This document shows, in pieces, positions 12,150 through 22,865 of a stretch of DNA of 64,000 bases (position 1 is its first letter; each line of letters starts with the position of its first letter). Origin of the DNA: Pseudomicrostroma phylloplanum. Taxonomy: Eukaryota; Basidiomycota; Exobasidiomycetes; Microstromatales. The notes beneath the pieces are model-generated. The model was given only the letters and a program-made list of their open reading frames with translations. It did not search any database and was not told the DNA's origin. The position numbers and the translations under genes are program-made. The stretch covers positions 62,001-126,000 of the forward strand of contig BCHS01000013.1 of NCBI GenBank assembly GCA_039545275.1, given 5' to 3'.

Positions 12150-13855
12150 ATGCCCGCACCAACGAGAAAGTCTGGCCCCGTCAAGACGCGCGGCGGGGCT
12201 GTCGCTCCTGTGATGGTCAAAGGAGTGAAGAAGTCGAAAGCTGCTGCTGCTGCTGTTCCGGCCAAGAAGGGCACCGGGAAGGGCAAAAAGGCGCCTGTTG
12301 CGGTTGTTCAAGAAGACGAAGAAGACGAGGAGGATGATGAAGAGGATGATGAAGACTTTGAAGACTCTGAAGATGACGAACGCGACGACGATGAAGACGA
12401 CGACATCTCCATCTCGGACGCATCGGATGCTTCTGCTGAGGGAACCTCGGAGGCTGGGCTGAAGCGGCTGATTGAGGCGCTTGGCGAGGATGGACTGGAT
12501 GAGGATGAGCTCGCTGAGCTGGCTGCGCTGCAGGATGGGGATGATGATGACGAGGAGGATGACGAGGAGGAAGAGGATGATGATGAGGATGAAGACATGG
12601 AGGAGGACGCTGCTCTGCCCGCTAATGGCTCAGGATCCAAAGACACCCTCGCCGCCAGTCTGGCTCGCAGTGGTCTCATCCCTCAAGCAGTTGATGACGA
12701 TGACGATGAGGAGACGGAAGACGAGGACGACGAGGACGAGGACCCAGACGCTTCTGCTATCCCTCTGGACTCTCTGGACGATGCAGCCTACGCCTCCCTC
12801 CCAGACGCTGTCCGCTCCTCGCGCTTCCACCGCGAGAAGATCAACAATCGACCTGCTCTGACTGCCGTGCGAGACCTCATTGCCCTGGACGGACCCTCTA
12901 CCTCTGCCTCGGGCTCCTCCTCCTCCCAGAAGAAGATGGAATGGATCGAGCACATGTCCCTCTCCTGGGAGCACTCCGTCGCCTCTGAACTCGAAGCCCA
13001 AGGCGCAGCAGCCGACGACGACCTCAAGCGTGAGCTCATCTTCTATAAACAAGCCCTCTCCGCTGCTCAACTCGGTCGACAGAAAGTCCTAGCAGCAGGT
13101 CTACCCTTTAGTCGTCCCGACGACTTTTTCGCCGAAATGGTCAAGAGTGACTCGCATATGGAGCGAGTGAGGCAGACGCTCCTTGATGAGCGGGCGGGGA
13201 TTAAGGCTAGTGAAGAGGCAAAGAGGCAGAGGGAACTCAAGAAGTTTGGAAAGAAGGTGCAGGTGCAGAAGGGATTGGAGAGGCAGAAGAACAAGAAGGA
13301 GATGGAGGAGAAGATTCAGGGTCTCAAGAGGAGTGAGTATACACGGCGACCGAGAGGGAGGGGAGAGCGATACGGTAGCCTGAGCTGCTGCTGGACAACG
13401 TGCTGAACTCTGTCCTTCATCTATCTTTCCCTACCCACTCAGAACGAGGCGGTGTCGACGCAGCAGGCGAAGCCGACGGAGACGACGCCTTCGACATCCG
13501 CATCGAAAACGCCCTCCAATCCGCCGCCTCTTCCTCCTCTTCCTCAGCCCGCGGGCGCGGTCGTGGTGGTTCCTCCTCCTCTTCGCGTGGTGACAGTAGG
13601 GGGCGTGGACGTGGAGGTGGCAAGATGCCCCGCACGGCGCGCGACGATAAGTTTGGCTTTGGTGGGAAGAAGCGCTTCAGTAAGAGTAACACGAGGGAGA
13701 GTACCGAGGCCGGGTATGGCAAGTACGAGGGTGCTGGGAGGGGAGGTGGTAGTGGTGGTGGGAGAGGTGGCAGGGGTGGTGCGCGTGGGGGTCGCGGTGG
13801 ACGAGGTGGATCGCGAGGTGGGTCTAGTAGGTTGGGGAAGAGCAAGAGGAAGTAG
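12150..13855 (+). CDS. EBP2: rRNA-processing protein Ebp2
   Basis: Nucleolar factor of 60S subunit assembly. Model join(12150..13332,13443..13855), 531 aa, one 110-nt phase-1 intron. The N-terminus is lysine-rich, followed by long Asp/Glu tracts (about residues 52-210). The conserved Ebp2 core runs from about residue 225: KKMEWIEHMSLSWEH, LIFYKQALSAAQLGR, GLPFSRPDDFFAEMVKSD, then a basic coiled-coil-like region. The second exon carries DDAFDIRIENAL and KFGFGGKKRFSKSNT, both typical of the family, and ends in an RGG-rich tail. Acid tracts and RGG repeats are common in nucleolar proteins. In yeast Ebp2 interacts with Rrs1, whose gene lies about 9 kb downstream here. The start is the first ATG in frame, just before the conserved basic N-terminus. 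Confidence 0.93.
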
Positions 13856-14056
13856 ATGCCGCTGCGAGCGTACACAGCTCGATACGGTTCAGCAACGTTT
13901 GGGAATCTCATCTTCATTCATTAGAGACACAGTGTGATATCAACACGCTCGAAGTACTGTGAAAGAGAATTCTGTCGCTTCTACCTATTCCAAGATCTTG
14001 AGACGTCTAGCGCACCTCTGCGACACCACCCGCCGCCCGTCTGCCTGCCTGCCGAC

Positions 14057-15744
14057 CTAGAAGGATTGCGTGGCATCGATCTCAATGGCAGGCACGATGC
14101 TCGCCATGAACTTGAGAAAGACGAGGAGGTACTGATCCACTCGCAGCCCCTCGATGTCCGTCTCGGCGGCTCCTCCTGCTTCCCCACCACCACCACCACC
14201 AGGTGCATCTACCCCTCCTTCTCCCTCTGCACCAGCAGCAGCAGGGGAAGTGGAGGAAGACTTGCCCGCGACCTTCTTCATTGCTCCTCCTACTAGACCC
14301 CACTTTTTCTTCTTCTTCTTTTCCGCCCCGGCTGCTCCTCCTGCAACTCCTTCGTCAGGCGTACCGCCGCCGCTGCCACCGCCGGCTCGAAGCCTCTTCT
14401 GCTCTTCGATGACGCCCTGGTCCATGCGCTCAATGACCTTCTTCATGACACTGGCGTGCTTGCAGGGGTGCACACTGGCGGTGCTTAGTCCACTCTTGTG
14501 GGGGAAGGGCTCGATGGTGACCGTCTTCTGGGCATAATCGGAGGAGATGTCCTCGAAGATTTCAGAGGGCTTGAGAGGGGAGCCAGACTCGTCGTAGCCG
14601 ATGAGCCACATTCGGGGGGTTTGATAGTACTTGTCGTAGGTGATGAGACAATCGTATGTCCTCACTGATAGCAGGTTGTTGGAGGAAGAGGCAGAATCGG
14701 CAGAAGCGTTTGCTGCTGCTGATGGCGGTGGAGCCAGAGTGGCAGGGTCGTCGTGCTCTACTACGCCGGCTCCCATACCGCCCAGGCCGTCCTCGTCGTC
14801 ATCCTCATCGTCCATATCAGGTATGTCCCCGACCTCGGCGTCATCGTCGTCCCCAGTCCCCTCTCCCGGCGTTGTCAGAGATGTACCCGCAACTTGAGAA
14901 GCCAAGGCGTCTTCTTCGCCTGGTGTAAGGGAGGCTGCGCCTGCTTGCGGGTCATTATCCGGTATGTCTGCAATTTCGCCCACTTCTTCTAGCTGCTGCT
15001 GGTCTGTCCCGCCAAGAAGATTGGGAGGATGCGCAGATGTGAGCTACTCACGAGCGAGTGATGCTGCAGTCTCATTCAGCCCATCACTCACCATCGAGAT
15101 GTGTCGCAAGCCAATCCTCTTCACTTCCTGTCCCTTCCACACCATCCTGTCCCTCTGCAAAACTCAACATCTTCTCATCTCCAGCCACTCCTCCTGCTCC
15201 TGATGCTCGGCCTTTCCCCTTCTTCCCACCCAGAGCTGCACTCTCGATCTGGCTGACTCTGCGCAGACAGGGCACGCCGCGGGAGATGAGGTACTGCTTG
15301 TCCTTGGGTAGGAACTCGCGCGTCTTGGAGGGCTCGCCGGCGGACCAGGACCAGGTGGGGAACTTGTAGGAGAGGAAGTCGCCCGCGGCCACGAACTCCT
15401 CTGTCGTACGGAGAAGTAGAAGAATTGGAGAGGCTGGTGTCAGCCTCGTCGAGCATTGAGCTTTCTACCTCCGACGGAGGAGAGCGCATCAGCTCTGCCT
15501 TTGTCATACCACTAACCAGGTGTGATACGACCATGCTCCTTGAACTTGGACTCGCGCAAGACAGGTGCGAGGTAGTCTCTCACTGCCCAGAAGTGAGTCT
15601 ATGGAGGTGTGGGAGGCACGGCAAGAGAGAGACATCTAATCAGCCCAAGTCTTCTTGCACGGTTGAGATAGGGGCCGGATGGAAGTCTATGTGGCTCCAT
15701 TGGCTAGCATCTCTGCCTCAGCTACTCACCTGGATAGCATTCAT
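14057..15744 (-). CDS. ATG3: autophagy E2-like enzyme Atg3
   Basis: Conjugates Atg8 to phosphatidylethanolamine during autophagosome formation. Model complement(join(14057..15003,15092..15400,15517..15598,15730..15744)), 450 aa. The first coding exon is only 15 nt (MNAIQ), followed by [19 protein letters not shown] and [13 protein letters not shown], as in known Atg3 proteins. Further blocks: [50 protein letters not shown], and the active site [16 protein letters not shown] with catalytic Cys near residue 316. The C-terminus [19 protein letters not shown] is also typical. At 450 aa it is longer than yeast Atg3 (about 310) because of an acidic insert (residues 145-215) and a Gly/Ala/Lys-rich insert after the active site. 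It runs convergently to EBP2 and divergently from the Tudor-factor gene. Confidence 0.95.
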
Positions 15745-16078
15745 GATCGCAGATGTAGACGAATGCTATATGAGACTGGAGGGTGACGTTGGATGTATGC
15801 GCTTGTCAGGATGATGTACGTGGAATGTGACGATGACGGTCAGCAGCGATTCAGGCCAAGGTCGTGGTAGCAACAATGCAATCTATCCTCTGCACTCACA
15901 CTCACACTCAGCACTCACTCACCTCGTCACCCCTGTGCACGGACGACGGAGCCAGGCACAGGCGACCGGAACGGATGGAGTGGCGCGCAGGTGGTTCCGT
16001 CTCCATCGCTGCCACTTCCGCCTCGCATCGGTTCCTTTCCAAGCTATTGTACATCCACATCGTCAAAGGTAACACAAG
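15745..16078. other. divergent promoter ATG3 / SPF30-like
   Basis: 334 bp between two head-to-head genes. It contains an ACTCAC/CACT-rich stretch (about 15895-15930). No gene seen. Confidence 0.5.
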
Positions 16079-17194
16079 ATGGAAGCAGAGTGAGTGTCTC
16101 GCAGCATACAGTCACGTACAGCTGTACGTAATATCATCTTCTGACCNCCCTTCCNCCGCCNCCCCCGCCTCCACAGACTGCAGACCTACGAGTATCAGCT
16201 CGGCCAAGTATCCGAGGCATTGCAAGCAGACCCAGGCAATGAAGAGCTCACTACCCTAAAGGCAGAGCTTGAGAACCTCATTTCGCTCACACGATCACTC
16301 ATCGGGGACCCTGGCGAAACATCGGCGGCTGGAGGAGCCGGCAAGCCAGCTGCTGCCGATGGCGCCCGTTCGACTGAAGGCGACAGCAAGGCTGCTGCAG
16401 CTCAGACTGGAGCAGGTGTGGAGACCAAGAAGGCGGCCCTGAACGCCGGAGATGAATGTCTGGCCAAATACAAGGTGAGTCAAGGGCAGAACCATCTGCA
16501 ATGGTAGCTATATGCATACGCTTCAGTACTGACGCCTATCTTCCTCCATCCCCCTCTTGCGCCTCGTAGGCCGACAACCGTTACTATCCTGCCCGGATCA
16601 CTTCCGTAGGAGGCTCAAAAGACGATCCCGTCTATTCAATCGTGTTCAAAGGGTATAACAACTCAGAGATGGTCCGATCTTGGGAGATCAAACCGCTTAA
16701 GTCCTCCTCATCCTCCCACCATGCCCACGCCACTTCCTCCTCCTCCTCTCCTCACGCCTCCTCGAGTCCGCACTCGACACCTGGACCCTCTTCCTCTCCA
16801 CATCCACCTAGTGGGGATAGGAAGCGACCCTCTCATCCAGCTCTCACCCCTGAAGAAGAGGCAGAGCGCGAGAGGAAGAAGAAGCGAAGCGAAAAGAAGT
16901 CGGAGAGGCATGAGACCAAGACACAGGTCGCTCAGGAGAAGGCCAGTAGCTGGCAGAAATTTGCAAGTAAGAAGAAGGTGGCAAAGAAGACGGGCGGACA
17001 AGGGTCTATGTTCAGGACGCCTGAAGATCCTTTGGCGAAGGGTGAGTACGGTGTGGACAGAGGCTCAGGGAGGCTGTGGGAGACCGTCTTGCTGACCTGG
17101 CGTCACTTCCTTTCCATCGACAGTCGGAGTGGTGGGAGCAGGCAAGGGAATGACCTCATACCAAGATCGGAGCAAGCACGTCTACGAGTCCTAG
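16079..17194 (+). CDS. Tudor-domain splicing factor, SPF30/SMNDC1-like
   Basis: SPF30 proteins act in spliceosome assembly and bind symmetric dimethylarginine through a Tudor domain. Model join(16079..16089,16177..16474,16570..17041,17124..17194), 283 aa. The first coding exon is 11 nt (ATGGAAGCAGA) and restores the frame into LQTYEYQLGQVSEAL, a coiled-coil N-terminus typical of the family. The Tudor domain (about residues 90-145) reads GDECLAKYKADNRYYPARI and IVFKGYNNSEMVRSWEIKPL. A Ser/His/Pro linker, a basic KKKRSEKKSERHETK segment and the family C-terminus (GMTSYQDRSKHVYES) follow. The first intron contains three unresolved bases (16147, 16155, 16161) in a C-rich tract; the coding sequence is not affected. 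Confidence 0.9.
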
Positions 17195-18796
17195 ACCAGA
17201 TCAGTGGGGAAGCGGTTCATGACGCGGTCTGTCTGTCTGCGCCACTTTCCTGATTCTGACCACAACCACCATGCCTTTCAACTTCCATAAGCCAGGTCCC
17301 ACTAGCATCTTCAGGCCATCGACGATACAGTGATGCCACTGGGACCAGCGCAGTCCAGAGCGTAACAGTAGGACGCGTGAGGGTCTGTTCGTTCACCTTG
17401 GTCAGAGTACTGACGGAAGACCCACAATTGCTCTCCCATTGTGGCAGATGATCGTCATTTGATTGTGCTCTGGGCTTCTCTCTTCATCATGTAAGAACAG
17501 ACGCGAATTGCAATGCCAGAAGATGTAGATTACACGACAACGGTGGTGCCTAGGGCAGTGTCATTGCTGGCGAATGACCGAAGGGGGGTGAGATTGCTTG
17601 CTACGAGGGGGCGCTAAGACGTCACTCCTGCTTCATCGCGAGTACAAAGTGCAGAGAGAGCATCTCGGAAAGATCCGCCTCATCTCAGCCAGCCGTGCAA
17701 GCCCAGTGCCAGATGCCAGGGGCGACTTCCAGGAAAGTTATCCTCTCTCTGGCTTCCTCTTGAACAAACAAAGGGGTCCGAGCCAGTGAGCTAGTCGAAT
17801 CTTAAAGCCGTTCGCTTCACCACGTGTACTGAAAGAGAGCGAGTCGAGAGGTCCACACATCGACTTTGGCTCCAGGTGCCAAGGCCAGGCGGGAAGCTAT
17901 TCCGTCAAATTCCCCCCAATTCTGTTGTGTCTGGCCGCCGCCGCCCGCCGCCGGCTACCATCGTACGGCTGCCATCGGCCGAATGTCGACTTTATGAGAT
18001 CCAAGGTCATCAGGGTCCTGGTAGGCCTAGTCTAGCGAGGAGCGGTCTGCCGAGCACGGCATGGCGGCGTGGGCGGGACATCTTGTGGGCGACCCCACAT
18101 GGCATAGAACTCGGTGCTAAGCCGCCCGACCCCGCCCGTTGATGATCGAATAGCTGAGCTGTAAAGGCCGTCAGGCGAAAGTGACTTTCGCCCGGTGCGC
18201 GGGAGCAAGGCAGACGCAGAGCTGAGCTGATATTGAATTTTCTGACCGGGACATGCAGACCGATACTGGCCACGGAGGTCGAGAGGACTCCGCACAGCCT
18301 GCCAAGGCATCGAGCAGTGCAACCTGCCCAACTCAGGCTGACAGGACCCGTTGCTCGTTTTTCATGCACCTCTCGGCTACAAGCTTGCCGTGACACTAGA
18401 GGTGCATGCTTCCCGCAACTTGCAAATTGCTCTTGCTCCGCGATTACCTTTTGGCCCAGAAATGTCCCGTCGTTTCGGGTATACGGGCCCGCTAGAGCCT
18501 TTGGGCGTAATAATACATACGTGCCAGTACAGATTGCAAACAAGGACTGAGCTCGATGATACTGCCCTCCTTTCGCTCGTTGATAACATCTCCTCCGTAC
18601 CGTTTCTGAAGCATCACTACGCTTGCCACTGTTGCTCTCGAACGACGTCGACGACCCCTCGAAGCGACTGTGTATCTAAAGCAGCCCATCTCGACCGGAC
18701 GCTATCAGCTCTCGCCACTCGGGGCTTAACACTTACTTACGCTACGCCACTTCAGCGGTAGTCTCCTTGCCACTCGTATCACCACCATCAACCTCA
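17195..18796. other. 1.6-kb gene-free region upstream of the BLUF gene
   Basis: The largest stretch in the window without a recognisable gene. Open frames exist (for example 18010-18543 on the minus strand) but show no domain, codon bias or splice structure. No tRNA or 5S-like sequence was seen. It probably holds the 3' UTR of the Tudor gene and the regulatory region of the BLUF gene. Confidence 0.5.
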
Positions 18797-19753
18797 ATGG
18801 CTACCGTCAAGACACTCTACTCGAGTGGCGAAGAGGCGCACAATCGTTATGCAAGAGGCGCTTCAGCCTCGCACGCCTCGCCCCCCGTCTCCCCACCTAT
18901 CATGAGTGCGAATCTGCAATACTTCCCAATGCCATCCTCTGCCTCTCGCCAAGGTCCCTCTGACAGGGTGAAGAGAGCACTGGCAATGGAAGAGGCACAG
19001 AGAAATGGCAGTGGCAGTGGCAGTGGTGCTGGCATGCGTCCTACCAAGTCCGATGTGGGGTCAGAGCATAGCACATTGGAAAGGAGACGATCCTCTGTTC
19101 CTGCTCTTTTCAATCGTCTCACTTCTGAGCCGAATTCGCCGAGCAGCGAGAGGAGTAGCTTGTCAAAGGACACGCTCTCGGTGGCTTCCATGACCTCGAG
19201 CTCCTCCGCCGCCACATCCTCCTCGAACAAAGCCGGTGAAGCTCGAGCAGACGGAGAGGATCCCCTGATCCAACTCGTGTACACCTCCTCGGCCAAGATC
19301 CGCTATCTGCCTCGCTCAGAGCTAGAGGGCATTCTAGCCAGCTCCCGCCAGACGAACGCCCGCAACGACATCACCGGCTTGCTCATGTACCGGGACGGCT
19401 CCTTTGCGCAATTCCTCGAAGGGCCCGCGTCTGCCGTGCTGGACACCTTCGAGCGGATCAAGGCCGACAGACGGCACCGCGGCGTGATTGTCGTTCTGAA
19501 GCGACCAGTAGAGAAGCGCGACTTTGCCAAATGGAGGATGGGATTTAGAGATATGGATGCTCAGTTGCCCGCGGGGGGAAACGCGGATGAGCACAAGGGA
19601 GAGGTGGGCAAGAGTCGATTGGAGCAAGAGGGGAGAGATGCAGTGCTGGATTTGGCCAGCGTGAATGTTGCGGATCTATCGCACGCGGAGATGTCCAGGG
19701 CGATTCGGACGCTGATCAAGGTCTTCCATCAGTCTCTCGCAAGACCCGCGTAG
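18797..19753 (+). CDS. BLUF-domain blue-light photoreceptor candidate
   Basis: Single-exon gene, 318 aa; the start is the first ATG of the frame (MATVKTLYSSGEE). Residues 1-155 are a Ser-rich, probably disordered region with a basic RRRSS site. Residues about 157-252 form a BLUF domain, which binds FAD non-covalently and senses blue light. All photocycle residues can be placed: Tyr162 (LVYTS), Asn187 (TNARNDITGLL), Gln205 (GSFAQFLEG), Trp246 and Met248 (FAKWRMGF). The intervening sequence (DTFERIKADRRHRGVIVVLKRPV) follows the bacterial pattern closely. A short C-terminal helical region (LSHAEMSRAIRTLIKVFHQ) could be a dimerisation or output element; no cyclase or EAL effector is attached, so this is a short BLUF type. 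BLUF proteins are known mostly from bacteria and euglenoids, so horizontal acquisition is possible but not shown. Confidence 0.92.
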   Translation: MATVKTLYSSGEEAHNRYARGASASHASPPVSPPIMSANLQYFPMPSSASRQGPSDRVKRALAMEEAQRNGSGSGSGAGMRPTKSDVGSEHSTLERRRSSVPALFNRLTSEPNSPSSERSSLSKDTLSVASMTSSSSAATSSSNKAGEARADGEDPLIQLVYTSSAKIRYLPRSELEGILASSRQTNARNDITGLLMYRDGSFAQFLEGPASAVLDTFERIKADRRHRGVIVVLKRPVEKRDFAKWRMGFRDMDAQLPAGGNADEHKGEVGKSRLEQEGRDAVLDLASVNVADLSHAEMSRAIRTLIKVFHQSLARPA

Positions 19754-20563
19754 GGTCACACATCTACTGCCCTCACGAGAACGGAGCTCGCTGCTATTCC
19801 TCGTTGTCTTGTCCTGTCCCTCAGCCCCTCACACCGTCACCTATACCCAGCTGTTCTACCGGCTTCCTTGTATTTTATCATTATTCCTGGTCACCATGTA
19901 TACGCAAACACAGATACACGCCTTTCTCCTTCACCTTTCTTTCAATCATCCCACCGCTGTGAATCTAATTGCTGTATACCAATACCAGCTTCAACTGACC
20001 GACTGAAAGCTCGCGCTCCGCTTCGCTGCCTTCAGCCCCGGGGACCCCGCCTTGAGAAGCTCAGAAGCTCAAGCAAGCAGAAGCCGGGCGTAGGCGGAGA
20101 AGCGGAGCGGAGTGTGGAGTCAAGGAGGGGGGGGAGGGGAGAAGCGCGGGGGGCACAGGCGGGGGCACAGCACAGGGCGGTGGGTGGGGTCCGGCTTCTT
20201 CGACTGTGCTTCTTCTTCTTCTTCGACGACGAGCCGACCTCGCTTGCTTTGCAGACTGGAGTGCAATCCTTCCTTCCTTTGGCCCATTGGTAGACTTGGA
20301 CCACCTTCTCACTTCTTTGCTTCACCTTGCTCCGCTACACTCCTCTTGCCTTCGCTCACGGACACTGTCGCTCACGCTTGTCTTGACATCCTCGGTCCAT
20401 CAATCAGTCACTGGCTCGCTCGCTCGCTGTAGTTCCGCTTGCGGCTCCACACACAACGCACATCGCACAACGCACAATCACCTTCCTTACTCGCGAATCG
20501 AACGGCACACTAGCACAAGCTCTAGCACTAGCACGATCTCATCTCACCATACCAACTGCCAGC
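19754..20563. other. intergenic, BLUF 3' flank and SET-gene promoter
   Basis: 810 bp with a purine-rich, G-run-bearing section (20105-20190) followed by a TTC run (20209-20224) and a pyrimidine-rich leader before the SET gene. No gene seen. Confidence 0.5.
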
Positions 20564-21260
20564 ATGACAATCGACTCCACCACCGCTACCGCTGCTGCTC
20601 CCCCTGCAGGAGGCAAAGCAAAATACTCTGCCCACCTCTCCAACGGTGATCCCACCATCCTCTCCGCCTCGTACATCCCCACTCACCCTCACCTCTTCCT
20701 CGTCCACTTCTCCCCCGGAGACTACAACTCCTCTCTCATCACGCAACGCTCCTTCAGCAAGAATGAGACTCTCGCATACATGGAAGCAGCAGAGAGGGCA
20801 CCGCTGAAGAGGTACTCGACTGTTCAAGTGGGAGAGGAGAAACATATTGAGCTCAATAGCGATTTGCTCTACATCAACCATTCTTGCGAGCCTTCGGTTA
20901 GGTTTGAGGTTGGGGAGAAGAGGGAGATGTGGAGGGCAGTGGCGGAGAGGGATATTGAAAAGGGAGAGGCATTGAGCTTTTGTGAGTTCGCAGGAGGCGT
21001 AGCACCCAAAGGCAACCAGGAAGTCCCTCTCTTACCACCCCTCTCACTCTATGCCTCCACTCCACCTCACCCGTCTAGTCTACCCATCGACGGAATGGAG
21101 CATGGCCCAGCCCTTCGAGTGCAACTGCAACTCTTCAAAATGTCTGCGCACAATCTCCGGCGCAAAGGACATCGACGCCGAGGTGCTCCTCAAGGGGTAC
21201 TTTGTCAATGAGCACATTAGGCGGATGAAGGAGGCGCAGGGACAGAGCAAGGGGGAGTGA
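20564..21260 (+). CDS. small SET-domain protein (putative lysine methyltransferase)
   Basis: Model join(20564..20981,21079..21260), 199 aa, one 97-nt phase-1 intron. Only the C-terminal half of a SET fold is easily recognised: INHSCEPSVRFEV (residues 104-116), AERDIEKGEALSFFYPSTEW with the active-site tyrosine at 141, and a post-SET-like cysteine cluster FECNCNSSKC (residues 152-161). The splice is well supported because it rebuilds SFFYPSTEW across the junction. SET enzymes transfer methyl groups from S-adenosylmethionine to lysine; the substrate cannot be inferred. The first ~90 residues are poorly conserved. Compact SET proteins of this size occur in fungi; a non-histone target is possible. 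Confidence 0.82.
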
Positions 21261-21473
21261 ATAATGTAAGAGAGCAAAGAAGAGAAGGAGAAGTAGGCGA
21301 GGAAAAAGAAGAGGTACAATGGGAAAGGAAATGAAAAGGAATAGCAACAAGCCTCTCTTGCTAGGGCACTCAGGTCTTCTTCGACCAACAGCATAATCAA
21401 AAGGCATCTACTATCCATTGACAAAACGCAAGAGGTGCCTGCCAGCTCTCGCTGGCGCTGCCTGCGGCCTGCC

Positions 21474-22865
21474 TCACCGCCTCGTCTTTCCCTGCGAAGC
21501 GACAGCCTTCTCAAACCTATTTCCACCACGCGTGCTACCTCCCCCTCTCTTCTTCCCACCCCCGCGTCTCCCCTCTGACTCTCCGGCAGGAGCCGTCGCC
21601 TTTCGTCTCTTACTAGTAAGATCATCCCACTCCCTCCTACTCTGCCCTTTTCCACCCCTCCTCTCTCCACCTCTAAGCAAATCTCCAAACTCCTCCTCCA
21701 GTCCAGCTCCGACCTTTGACCCACCCCTAGAAGAGGAAAGACCAGCAGTCGTGGCTCCGCCGAGTACGACGTCCTCTTCGTCTCGACGACGCTTGCGCTC
21801 GTCCTTCTTGCTCAGCACCAGACGGGTGAAGTTGTTCTCCTCGTACTCGTCCATCTCCCTCAGCCTGCGCGCACGAGCAGAGGTGTGTGGATCAGAGGCG
21901 GAGAGGGAGGTGAGGCCCGTGGAGGAGGTGCTGTAGGGGTTTGAGGAGAGGGAGGTGCTCAGGTCTGGCAGGAGGTGGGCATTGAGTGGGCGTCCACCGC
22001 CGCCGCCACGACGAGAGCGGGAGTCGTCGCGCTCTTCGTCAGAAGATCCATCGCCACGACGACCCTTGGTGCGAGGACGGTCCGAGTAGGGGACTGGGGC
22101 CAGCTTGGGCGGACGGTACACGCCCGAGCGAGAAGCGGCAGCTTGGTCCTCGTCTGACTCCTCGGCAGCGCGGGCTCCCTTTGCCTTGCGAGAAGAAGAG
22201 GACGAGGAGGCAGCAGCGGTGGACTTCTTCTTTGCGGCGGAGGTGGGGTCCAGCAGGGCCGATGGGTTGGGTCTGAAAGACAGTGGGTCTGTTGTCGCAA
22301 AAAAGAGGCAGTGAGAGAGGCGGCGGTCAGCATGAACATCTTCGTACTCGTCCCGATCGTCACTTGAGCGCCTGTACTCACCCAGCTCCTGGTCCTCCTC
22401 TTCTCCCTCATCCTCATCATCACTCCCACCAGCCTGGCTCTTGGCCGACGTCGAAGTATTCTGGACCGCCCTGACCAGCCTCTCCCACTTTGGCCTCAAC
22501 CTCGCCTCTAGCGCTTTCATCTTGTCCAATGTAACCCTAATCCTCACAAGTCTCTCCACGACCTCTTTTCCCTCGCCCTCTTGAATGGAGAGACCGAGTG
22601 CCCTATGCGAGGAGAGGAGGAAGAGGTGCTGCGTATAGGAGAGGAGGAGGGTGGATTTGAGTGTGAGGAAGGAGTCGGCTGTGCTTTCATCCTGAGAAGA
22701 GGAGGAGGATGACGAGGGGAGGTGTGAAGGGAGGAGAGAGGTGCTGCTGCTGAAGAGGGAGGAGCATTCCGTCGAGAGGGAGCGGATCAAGGTGGAGAAG
22801 GCGGATACATCTGCTGCTGAGGGTTCAGACAGAGATACCGAAGGGGTGGCGACTACATCCGTCAT
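21474..22865 (-). CDS. LCP5: U3 snoRNP-associated protein Lcp5 / neuroguidin family
   Basis: Sas10/Utp3/C1D-family protein of the small-subunit processome, acting in nucleolar 18S rRNA processing. Model complement(join(21474..22288,22382..22865)), 432 aa. Seen: LFLLSSHRALGLSIQ, ERLVRIRVTLDKMKALEARL and LRPKWERLVRAVQ of the Sas10/C1D domain, an acidic stretch, then DPLSFRPNPSALL and SGVYRPPKLAPVPYSDRP, which are diagnostic for Lcp5/neuroguidin. The C-terminus is basic with RGG-like repeats. The 93-nt intron (22289-22381) has standard borders and a CTGAC branch-like site, but is a multiple of three without a stop, so retention would add 31 residues in frame. The frame is open upstream but with GTG; the first ATG is 22865. 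It lies head-to-head with RRS1. Confidence 0.88.
   Translation of the reverse strand: MTDVVATPSVSLSEPSAADVSAFSTLIRSLSTECSSLFSSSTSLLPSHLPSSSSSSSQDESTADSFLTLKSTLLLSYTQHLFLLSSHRALGLSIQEGEGKEVVERLVRIRVTLDKMKALEARLRPKWERLVRAVQNTSTSAKSQAGGSDDEDEGEEEDQELGEYRRSSDDRDEYEDVHADRRLSHCLFFATTDPLSFRPNPSALLDPTSAAKKKSTAAASSSSSSRKAKGARAAEESDEDQAAASRSGVYRPPKLAPVPYSDRPRTKGRRGDGSSDEERDDSRSRRGGGGGRPLNAHLLPDLSTSLSSNPYSTSSTGLTSLSASDPHTSARARRLREMDEYEENNFTRLVLSKKDERKRRRDEEDVVLGGATTAGLSSSRGGSKVGAGLEEEFGDLLRGGERRGGKGQSRREWDDLTSKRRKATAPAGESEGRRGGGKKRGGGSTRGGNRFEKAVASQGKTRR

Noticed and set aside
12300..12750. Long Asp/Glu-coding repeats in EBP2 read on other frames as Met/Arg- or Ser-rich proteins
   Set aside because: Shadows of the acidic tract of EBP2.
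16141..16176. Ambiguous bases near the SPF30-like exon 2
   Set aside because: Unresolved positions in a C-rich intron tract; a sequencing artefact rather than biology.
18010..18543. 177-residue minus-strand open frame in the BLUF upstream region
   Set aside because: No domain, no upstream signals, and composition like the reverse of non-coding DNA.
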